Assembly (NCBI RefSeq): GCF_900142565.1
Contig: NZ_FRBH01000001.1
Coordinates: 62,001 to 126,000 of the forward strand
DNA length: 64,000 nucleotides
Direction of reading: 5' to 3'
DNA from: Chishuiella changwenlii
Lineage (GTDB): Bacteria; Bacteroidota; Bacteroidia; Flavobacteriales; Weeksellaceae
Positions 57,771 to 64,000 of the stretch are shown here, piece by piece. Under the pieces are notes generated by a model that saw only the letters and a program-made list of their open reading frames with translations, had not been told where the DNA came from and made no database searches. Numbering within the stretch: the first letter of the stretch is position 1; each line of letters begins with the position of its first letter. The position numbers and the translations under genes were made by a program.

Positions 57771-58595
57771 TTAGTTATTAAATTCAATGATCAATTTATT
57801 TAAAGTTTGATTTGCTGCGCTTACGCTTCCACTTGCACAACCAGCAGGAGCAGCAGTATTATTACCATTTGTGTCATTCCAAGATCTTGCACAATTTCCT
57901 CCTACACCAATTATATGAGTAGACCCTTCATTACCATTACTATTGTTGGGTTCTCCAGTATTAAAACGATTTTCTGCTCTAGAAGGATTTGTAGACCAAT
58001 TTATTTTGAATTCTTCACCCGTAATCCATCTAAATCTATTTGCATTACCAGGCTCTGCTATCTTATTATAGCCAATCCAAATATTATTCGTTAAATTATA
58101 ACCTGTTAATATCTCAGAATAAACCCAATCAGTTTCAGCAGTATTTGTTAATGTTACTAGATAACCTCCTAAATTTTTTCCGAAAGTAAATGCATTAAAC
58201 CAATTTATACCAGTAGATAATTGATAAGTACAATAATAATGTCCATTGGTTGGATACTGCTTACATCCTAATTCTGTTACGGTTGCTCCTCCCGGAGCTG
58301 TTGCTGGTACTACTCTATTCGCCATTGGTTGAGGTTCATATCCTAATATTGTAGAATTAAAACTTGCATCAGTACCAGTTCAACCTGTTCCAAAACTATT
58401 TCGAGATACTTTTCTGACATTTCCATCAATATCTGATACTAATATATCATCAATAACATCACCAGATGGTAAAGTTCTTACTCTTAATTCTCCATTAATG
58501 TCAAGAGTTTTTGTTGGTTCTTCAGTATTTATACCAACTTGTGCTGAAGTAAAAATAGAAAAGGCTAATGGAATAAAAATGTATTTTTTTTTCAT
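57771..58595 (-). pseudogene. C-type-lectin-like secreted protein, copy 1, with one in-frame TGA
   Basis: The frame equals the two intact neighbours over its whole 275 codons except for one TGA at 58382-58380, where copy 2 has a Gly codon (GGA or GGT); a single G-to-T change explains it. The N-terminal part (58595-58380) reads MKKKYIFIPLAFSIFTSAQVGINTEEP, a signal peptide and mature start. The C-terminal part has the lectin fold with WIGYNK, FRWITGEE, GEPNN and SWND. It is the last gene of the array and is probably inactive, unless the stop is read through. Confidence 0.85.
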
Positions 58596-58605
58596 AGTTC
58601 AAAAG

Positions 58606-58661
58606 GTTAAGTGTTAAGCATTATAAGGTCATTAATCATTAGAGAAGTGAATTGTTTTTTT
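58606..58661. repeat. Spacer repeat between lectin copies 1 and 2
   Basis: GTTAAGTGTTAAGCATTATA and the following TTAGAGAAGTGAATTG occur in the same order in the spacer between copies 2 and 3 (59496-59602), showing that gene plus spacer were duplicated as a unit. Confidence 0.8.
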
Positions 58662-58663
58662 CA

Positions 58664-59479
58664 TTAATTATTAAATTCTATTATTAACTTATTTAAAGGT
58701 CTATTTGCTACAGCAGGAGTACAAGTAGCACTGGCTGATGTAAGAGTTCCATTAGAATCATTCCAACCTCTATTACAACTACCACCAGCACCAATTATAT
58801 GTGTAGAACCCTCATTACCATTACTATTATTGGGTTCTCCAGTAACAAATCTGTGCTCTGCTGTTGAAGGATTTGTAGACCAATTTATTTTAAATTCTTC
58901 TCCCGTAATCCATCTAAATCTATTTGCATTACCAGGCTCTGCTATCTTATTATAACCAATCCAAATATTATTCGTTAAATTATAACCTGTCAATATCTCA
59001 GAATAAACCCAATCAGTTTCATTATTATTTGTTAAAGTAACTAAATATCCTCCTAAACTTTTTCCGAAATCATATGCATTAAACCAAGTTATACCTGCGG
59101 ATAATTCATACGCACAATAATAATGTCCATTGGTTGGATACTGCTTGCACCCTAATTCTGTTACTGTAGCTCCTCCAGGAGCTGTTGCTGGAACAACCTT
59201 ATTAGCTACAGGTTGAGGTTCATATCCCAATATTGTAGAATTAAAACTTCCATCATTACTAGTACCACCTGTTCCAAAACTATTTCGAGATACTTTTCTA
59301 ACATTTCCATTGATATCAGATACCAGTATTTCATCTATAGCATCACCAAGCGGTAAAGCCCTTACTCTTAATTCTCCATTAATATCAAGAGTTTTTGTTG
59401 GTTCATCAGTACTTATACCAACTTGCGCTAACGTAAAAATAGAAAAGGCTAATGGAATAAAAATGTAATATTTTTTCAT
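58664..59479 (-). CDS. C-type-lectin-like secreted protein, copy 2
   Basis: A 271-residue protein. A signal peptide ends near residue 18 (TLAQ) and is followed by VGISTDEPTKTLDINGELRVRALPLGD, a repeated N-terminal module of flavobacterial surface proteins. The C-terminal 150 residues form a CTLD: WFNAYDFGKSLGGYLVTLTN, NNIWIGYNKI, FRWITGEEFK, GEPNN (the EPN sugar/calcium motif of mannose-type lectins) and GWND. A sorting domain for the type IX system was not seen. It is the middle gene of a tandem array with copies 1 and 3. Sugar binding is inferred from the fold. Confidence 0.87.
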   Translation of the reverse strand: MKKYYIFIPLAFSIFTLAQVGISTDEPTKTLDINGELRVRALPLGDAIDEILVSDINGNVRKVSRNSFGTGGTSNDGSFNSTILGYEPQPVANKVVPATAPGGATVTELGCKQYPTNGHYYCAYELSAGITWFNAYDFGKSLGGYLVTLTNNNETDWVYSEILTGYNLTNNIWIGYNKIAEPGNANRFRWITGEEFKINWSTNPSTAEHRFVTGEPNNSNGNEGSTHIIGAGGSCNRGWNDSNGTLTSASATCTPAVANRPLNKLIIEFNN

Positions 59480-59495
59480 AGTTAAAAGGTTTATT

Positions 59496-59602
59496 GTTAA
59501 GTGTTAAGCATTATAAGGTATTGATTTTTAAGCATATGTATTAACTAAGACATATGCAATCTTTATATTTTCATTAATCATTAGAGAAGTGAATTGTTTT
59601 TT
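59496..59602. repeat. Spacer repeat between lectin copies 2 and 3, with 52 bp insert
   Basis: Both halves of the 58606-58661 repeat are present (59496-59519 and 59571-59602) but about 52 bp intervene. The insert contains a perfect 8 bp inverted repeat, GCATATGT and ACATATGC. It may be a lost or gained small element or an RNA hairpin. Confidence 0.7.
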
Positions 59603-59606
59603 TTGA

Positions 59607-60428
59607 TTAGTTATTAAATTCAACAATTAATCTAATAAATGGTCGATTAGCTGCAGCAGGAGTACAAGATGGATTAGCTGTAATAGATGTACCAGCAATA
59701 TCATTCCAACCTCTATTGCAAGTTCCTCCTACACCAATAATATGTGTAGATCCTTCATTACCTCCTTGATTATTAGGTTCTCCAGAAAGAAATCTATTTT
59801 CTGCCCTAGAAGGATTTGTAGCCCAGTTTATTTTATATTCTTCACCTGTAATCCATCTAAATCTATTTGCATTACCAGGCTCTGCTATCTTATTATAACC
59901 AATCCAAATATTGCTATTTAAACTGTAATCTGTTAACATTTCAGAGTAAACCCAATCAGTTTCATCAGCATTGGTTAAAGTAACTAGATATCCTCCCAGG
60001 CTTTTTGCAAATTCAAAGGAATTAAACCAATTTATACCTGCAGATAATTGATAAGCGCAATAATAGTGTCCATTTGTTGGGTATTGCTTACATCCTAATT
60101 CTGTTACTGTTGCTCCTCCAGGAGCTGTTGCTGGTACTACTTTATTAGCTATAGGCTGTGGTTCATATCCTAATATTGTAGAATTAAAACTTCCATCGGT
60201 AATTGCCCCTCCAGTTTCAAAACTATTTCGAGGTACTTTCCTAACATTTCCATCGGAGTCAGATACTAATACTTCATCTATAATATCACCAGATGGTAAA
60301 GTTCTTACTCTTAATTCTCCATTAATATCAAGAGCTTGTGTCGGATCATTTGTATTAATCCCTACCTGTGCAGTCGTAAAAATAGAAAAGGCTAATGGAA
60401 TAAAAATGTAATTTTTTTTCATAATCAA
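59607..60428 (-). CDS. C-type-lectin-like secreted protein, copy 3
   Basis: A 273-residue paralogue of copy 2 with the same parts: signal peptide (start MIMKKNYIF; the second ATG, residue 3, matches the other copies), VGINTNDPTQALDINGELRVR, and a CTLD with NSNIWIGYNKI, FRWITGEEYK, GEPNNQGGNEGST and GWND. The largest differences from copies 1 and 2 lie in the loop after GWND, close to the EPN site. It is the promoter-proximal gene of the array: the AraC-linked module is directly upstream at 60498-60451. Confidence 0.87.
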   Translation of the reverse strand: MIMKKNYIFIPLAFSIFTTAQVGINTNDPTQALDINGELRVRTLPSGDIIDEVLVSDSDGNVRKVPRNSFETGGAITDGSFNSTILGYEPQPIANKVVPATAPGGATVTELGCKQYPTNGHYYCAYQLSAGINWFNSFEFAKSLGGYLVTLTNADETDWVYSEMLTDYSLNSNIWIGYNKIAEPGNANRFRWITGEEYKINWATNPSRAENRFLSGEPNNQGGNEGSTHIIGVGGTCNRGWNDIAGTSITANPSCTPAAANRPFIRLIVEFNN

Positions 60429-60450
60429 AAGGTTTATTTTAAGTATATAT

Positions 60451-60498
60451 CAAAAATAATATCAGACTATAATATACTATTGTTTAATAATTTACATT
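60451..60498 (-). promoter_or_regulatory. AraC-linked promoter module before the lectin array
   Basis: On the minus strand AATGTAAA (60498-60491), 32 bp, TATTTTTG (60458-60451); AGTCT lies at 60468-60464. Spacing is identical to the two copies that flank the AraC gene. The start codon is 23 bp further on. Confidence 0.65.
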
Positions 60499-60610
60499 TT
60501 TTGTTAAATCCTTTATAAGATTAATAATCTTAGACTTATACAATAATAAATATTAAAGTAACCACATTCATACATATAAAATTGAATTGATTTTAAGTTT
60601 ATACCATACG

Positions 60611-60649
60611 AAAACTGCCCTATTTGATAAATTCAAATAAGGCAGTTTT
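60611..60649 (-). terminator. Terminator of the surface lipoprotein gene
   Basis: AAAACTGCC and GGCAGTTTT, extended by TATTTGA and TCAAATA around one mismatch, form a 17-base stem. T tails are short on both sides. The rest of the 298 bp between the lectin array and the lipoprotein shows no gene. Confidence 0.8.
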
Positions 60650-60726
60650 TAATTTATATAAAAATGTTATTTACTTATAAACTTTATCTAGAAGCTTTCA
60701 TGAAACTGACTAGAATTAATTAATAT

Positions 60727-61836
60727 TTATTCTTCCAAGCTTTCCATATTTAATGTTAGTGTTGTAAAAAATTCAAGACCTGTAGTTGTAATAGCCTTTA
60801 CAGTAATTTCGTAAGCTCCTCTTGTAAGCGTAGTACTTTTCTTTAAAGTTATAGAACCTGTTTTATCATTAATTGAAAATAAACTTTCAGTATCTGTAAA
60901 AGACTGACCATTTTTCTTGATTCCTGTGATAACAAAAGATGACTTATAAGTCTCTGGTGACAACGTTGGCGCAGCAGATACATATCCATTTGATAAACCA
61001 ATATAAACATTGTTTGTTAAAACAGTTAAGTCATATTCTGGATAGTAAGTTCCAAAAAAGAACTTAATTTTTGGAATAAAAATTACTCTTAATGTTGTAG
61101 TAGCTACAGGAAAACCATCCTTAAGAAGTGCAGAATTTACATCATATGTTTTCTCCACTTTTTTATCTGGATCTCCAGCATTATCTGCAAACTTTATAAC
61201 ATTTGTATTAAGAGAAACTACAGTTCCTAAAGCACTTTGGTTTTCAATTCCCCAATTCATATCAGCATCTACTTTCAGAGAAGATTCCAATTCAAAATTC
61301 GTCTTTTCTCCATAAATTACATAAGCAACAGAAATTGCTGATTTGTTATCTAAACCTTTAACGGTAAGCTTTGCAGGAGTAATTTTAACTTCAATAGTCT
61401 TCGTACTTTTAAAATTCTGTTTTTCTGAACTAGCATCTATCGTAATTTTATAATTTTCTGGTAATCTTGTCCCGTTTACAACCGAAACAACACCATTTGC
61501 ATATAACAATGTACTATTCAACATTACTTTTCCAGATACTTTGTCAATCGTTATTGCTTTAGACAGTTTATCCTTAAGAAATTCTGTATTGTTGATTTTA
61601 ATATTCTCGTTTTGGCTGAAATCAAGATTCAATTTGATATCAGATGCATCCAAAACATTCGCAGGTAAAGAAATTTCCTTTTGTTCACCATATGTCATAG
61701 ATAATGTAGATGGTATATCCATTTCCACCTGCTTTTGCTGAGTCAACTCGTCGTCATCGCTGCTACAAGCTGTTGTCAATGAAAGAAAGAAAATCCCTGT
61801 AATTACTAGCTTAACGTAGCTTTTAATATTTTTCAT
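60727..61836 (-). CDS. Surface-exposed lipoprotein, partner of the ZnuD-like receptor
   Basis: A 369-residue lipoprotein. The lipobox LTTACSSDDD has Cys at 24 followed by SSDDDE, the acidic signal that sends lipoproteins to the cell surface in flavobacteria. The body is mainly beta, with repeats of the form TGSITLKKSTTLTRGAYEITVKAITTTG and VMLNSTLLYANGVVSVVNG..LPENYKITIDAS that resemble cadherin- or Ig-like domains. There is no His residue in the whole chain and the lipobox Cys is the only Cys. I do not recognise a family. Its promoter shares the 61.8-61.9 kb dyad region with the divergent TonB receptor, so the two are probably co-regulated. Confidence 0.82.
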   Translation of the reverse strand: MKNIKSYVKLVITGIFFLSLTTACSSDDDELTQQKQVEMDIPSTLSMTYGEQKEISLPANVLDASDIKLNLDFSQNENIKINNTEFLKDKLSKAITIDKVSGKVMLNSTLLYANGVVSVVNGTRLPENYKITIDASSEKQNFKSTKTIEVKITPAKLTVKGLDNKSAISVAYVIYGEKTNFELESSLKVDADMNWGIENQSALGTVVSLNTNVIKFADNAGDPDKKVEKTYDVNSALLKDGFPVATTTLRVIFIPKIKFFFGTYYPEYDLTVLTNNVYIGLSNGYVSAAPTLSPETYKSSFVITGIKKNGQSFTDTESLFSINDKTGSITLKKSTTLTRGAYEITVKAITTTGLEFFTTLTLNMESLEE

Positions 61837-61852
61837 ATTTTAAAAATTTTGA

Positions 61853-61942
61853 CAAAAGTATATTTTAAAATTAATTAATGCAATAAAGTCGCAATATTTT
61901 ATCGCAACTTTGTTGCATTAAATTTTATTAATACTATATTTG
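61853..61942. promoter_or_regulatory. Divergent promoters with two dyad operators (Zur/Fur-like)
   Basis: Minus strand: TACTTTTG (61860-61853) with TTG at 61883-61881, 20 bp apart. Plus strand: TTG (61913-61915) with TATATTTG (61935-61942), 19 bp apart. TGCAATAAAGTCGCA (61879-61893) and CGCAACTTTGTTGCA (61903-61917) are related 15-base dyads, TGCRAY-N3-RTYGCA in form, 24 bp centre to centre. Each covers one promoter's -33 position. Zinc or iron control is inferred from the receptor type. Confidence 0.65.
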
Positions 61943-61973
61943 CGCACATTATTTGTAATTAACACAATCAATC

Positions 61974-64000
61974 ATGCGGGTATATTCCAAAATCTTATGT
62001 TCTTTTTTATTCGTTTTTAATTCTTACAGTTATTCTCAAAACAATCAACTCTCTGACAGTATTAAAGTTAATTTGCTAAAAGAAGTTACAATTAAGAGTA
62101 AAAAGGTAGAACTATCTAACATAAAAAAAATTACTAAAAAAGAGCTTATTAAGAATCAGTCAACAACTCTTGGAGATGCACTTAGCCGAACTCCTGGAAT
62201 TCAAAACTCATATTTTGGTCCTAATTCTGGCGCCGTTGTTATTAGAAGTCTAAGCGGGAACCGTGTAAGAATACTTAATAATGGAATGTCAATGAATGAC
62301 CTTTCAGGAATCAGTCCAAATCTTAATGTTATTACAGACCTAGATAATGTTTCAGAAATTGATATTCATATCAACGATGGAAATGTACTTTTCGGAGGAA
62401 GAGCAATTGGTGGCGCTGTTAATATTAAAGATAATACTATTCCAAAAGAAAAAGCTCCTAAAACTTTATCAGGTTTTGTAAAAGCAGAAGGAAGTACTAA
62501 TCTGGGATATAAACAATCATTTAATTTTAATGGAAATATCGGAAAGCATTGGGTTTGGCAAGCTGGAGGAATGAACAGATATAATGATAATATCAAAATA
62601 CCAGGAAATACTAAAGCTTCGTTGGCTTATGATCCGAAAATAGATGATTTAACTTCTTCTATGGCACAAGTACATGTAGAAAAGGAAATTATTAGAAACT
62701 TGACTTTGTACCCTTACATTAGTCAATTTGTATTGGATAAAATGAACGATCCGAAATGGGGACTTAGCGAGGCTGATTTATATACTTTTGAAGAAAGATC
62801 TTTTATTGATGGAGTGTATGTTTCTAATCCGAAAAATAGTTTATACATAGCTGGACAGCCAGCCAACACTCCTCTATCAACAACAATTGTTAAAGGAATA
62901 ACAGATTATGCTCCAGTAAAAAGAGGTATAATGCCTAACAGCCATGCAAAGAGCCATGTCTTAAATTTTGGTACGTCTTACGTGGGTGAAAAAATAAATT
63001 TTGGAGTTGGATTTCGAAGATCATACGGTTATTATGGTATCCCAGGGTTTGCATTACGTAAACTTCCAGGACATACTCATACGCATGGTGATGGTTATAC
63101 TCATGTAATTGAAGGTGAAAGTGTTTACTTACCAATAAATACTGAATCAGAAAGTAATAGTCTAATTATGCAATCTGAATATAAGCCTAAAATTGGATCT
63201 ATTGAAGCGATAAGATTAAATTATACTTTACAATATTCTAAGGACAGTGAACTTATTGGGAGTTATCTTGCTAATAAGTTTTCTACAGTTCGCCAGAATG
63301 CTCGATTAGAAATTGATCAAAAATCTTTTTCTCATTTAAAAGGACTTTGGGGAGCAGACATTTTGACTCAAAATATTGATGGAAGTGGAGAACAACGATA
63401 TATTCCAAATAATAAAAGTAACGAATATGGAATATTTACTTTACAACAGTTTACCATAAAGTTTTTAAAGCTTAATGCTGGTTATCGACATGATTTTGTT
63501 CAGAGAAGAGCTATGTTGACGGAAGGTTACAAACCAGGAAGAGGATTAGCTGGTGGTAAGCTATCGGATCGTAATTTCAATCTTAATCAATTTAATACGG
63601 GAGCACAACTTAATGTTAATAAATATATTTATTTAAGAGGTTCTTATTCTCATTCTGAGCGAGCTCCAGATATAAACGAACTATATGCTGGTAATAATCA
63701 TTTTGCAATTATTCTGGAAGAAAATGGTGATGATCGTTTAAATAAAGAAACAGCAAAAACAATAGAAACAGAAGCAGGGTTTAGCTATAAAGGAATAAAA
63801 TTTTCGATTACATATTATAACACAATGCTACATGATTATTTGTATTTGGCTCATACTGGAATTGCACGTTCGGGAGGTTTTCTTGTGAAAGAATGGCGTC
63901 AGTCTGATACGAAGTTGACTGGATGGGAGTCTGAAATGAGTTATAACGGAAAAATCAATAAAAATTTAAATCTTCATTTTGGTTCTTATTTTGACCTCGT
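61974..64000 (+). CDS. TonB-dependent receptor, ZnuD-like (probable zinc uptake), 3' end beyond window
   Basis: An open frame of 675 codons with no stop before the right edge. The start MRVYSKILCSFLFVFNSYSYS is a signal peptide. The plug contains TLGDALSRTPGIQ, VVIRSLSGNRVRILNNG, DNVSEIDIHINDGNVLFGGRAIGGAVNI. A histidine cluster, GHTHTHGDGYTH, near residue 366 follows YGIPG; this combination is the mark of ZnuD/TdfH-type zinc receptors of Gram-negative bacteria. It is divergent from a surface lipoprotein gene and shares a double dyad operator with it. The barrel's C-terminal strands lie outside the window. Confidence 0.88.
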   Translation, partial: MRVYSKILCSFLFVFNSYSYSQNNQLSDSIKVNLLKEVTIKSKKVELSNIKKITKKELIKNQSTTLGDALSRTPGIQNSYFGPNSGAVVIRSLSGNRVRILNNGMSMNDLSGISPNLNVITDLDNVSEIDIHINDGNVLFGGRAIGGAVNIKDNTIPKEKAPKTLSGFVKAEGSTNLGYKQSFNFNGNIGKHWVWQAGGMNRYNDNIKIPGNTKASLAYDPKIDDLTSSMAQVHVEKEIIRNLTLYPYISQFVLDKMNDPKWGLSEADLYTFEERSFIDGVYVSNPKNSLYIAGQPANTPLSTTIVKGITDYAPVKRGIMPNSHAKSHVLNFGTSYVGEKINFGVGFRRSYGYYGIPGFALRKLPGHTHTHGDGYTHVIEGESVYLPINTESESNSLIMQSEYKPKIGSIEAIRLNYTLQYSKDSELIGSYLANKFSTVRQNARLEIDQKSFSHLKGLWGADILTQNIDGSGEQRYIPNNKSNEYGIFTLQQFTIKFLKLNAGYRHDFVQRRAMLTEGYKPGRGLAGGKLSDRNFNLNQFNTGAQLNVNKYIYLRGSYSHSERAPDINELYAGNNHFAIILEENGDDRLNKETAKTIETEAGFSYKGIKFSITYYNTMLHDYLYLAHTGIARSGGFLVKEWRQSDTKLTGWESEMSYNGKINKNLNLHFGSYFDL

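Noticed and set aside
58380-58382. TGA as selenocysteine codon
   Set aside because: The intact copies have Gly here and no SECIS-like or Sec genes are seen. A mutation is much simpler.
57771-60428. Target genes of a diversity-generating retroelement (C-type lectin fold)
   Set aside because: No reverse transcriptase, template repeat or accessory gene is in the window, and the differences are not limited to adenine positions as far as I can see.
62366-63135. Minus-strand frames at the right edge
   Set aside because: They lie inside the ZnuD-like receptor gene, whose own frame is open to the window end and has clear family motifs.
1-64000. CRISPR arrays, tRNA or rRNA genes, insertion sequences, prophage
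   Set aside because: None seen. The intergenic regions are AT-rich with no GC-rich cloverleaf or regularly spaced repeats, and no transposase or integrase motifs occur.

Overview
The window is AT-rich DNA from a member of the Flavobacteriia (Bacteroidota), most likely a Weeksellaceae-type organism such as Empedobacter or Chryseobacterium relatives; the genus is an inference. The evidence is gliding/type IX secretion genes (sprA, gldB, gldC), a secreted lipase with a type IX sorting tail, TonB receptors, lipoproteins with acidic surface-export motifs, no Shine-Dalgarno sequences, and repeated TAnnTTTG -7 promoter elements. No rRNA, tRNA, CRISPR, integrase or transposase was seen.

Layout. 1-3400: cut lipoprotein gene, a two-gene ABC exporter, a small acetyltransferase. 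3600-6140: metN-metI-metQ methionine importer with a terminator-like hairpin just before metN. 6300-9900: membrane-anchored protein, LysR regulator divergent from an mdaB/ygiN-like quinone pair, a thioredoxin-reductase-like flavoprotein. 9960-16010: gamma-glutamyltransferase, large TonB receptor, glutamate/dicarboxylate symporter. 16180-21070: infB-nusA-rimP. 21350-26770: secreted lipase, DUF456, MscS channel-pdxJ-esterase operon. 26825-30550: acetyltransferase/ABC ATPase, YceI lipoprotein, acidic orphan, glutamine amidotransferase. 30670-34290: a cupin/DHDPS-like aldolase/thioredoxin-like/ferredoxin operon divergent from a MocR regulator. 34380-38660: nitronate monooxygenase and a peroxide-stress run (ohr, DUF1304, nitroreductase, DoxX, DJ-1/PfpI, MarR). 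38870-46230: tsaB, TolC-type channel, gldC, gldB, nadE, VanZ, gcvH. 46248-54073: sprA and ruvA.

The accessory part is 54260-64000. An AraC-type regulator gene is flanked by two inverted copies of one promoter module. The same module, with identical spacing (AATGTAAA, 32 bp, TAnnTTTG), stands before a tandem array of three C-type-lectin-like secreted proteins. The left flanking promoter drives only a short hairpin-terminator unit (candidate small RNA). The right one drives a decapitated lectin-gene remnant followed by four hairpins and a strong terminator (candidate structured RNA). One lectin copy carries a single in-frame TGA. This looks like an AraC-controlled surface-lectin regulon with RNA outputs and is the best candidate here for an undescribed system.

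At the right edge a zinc-receptor-like (ZnuD-type) TonB receptor is transcribed divergently from a surface lipoprotein. The 137 bp between them hold two related dyad operators, each lying over one promoter's -33 position, which suggests joint repression by a Fur/Zur-type regulator.
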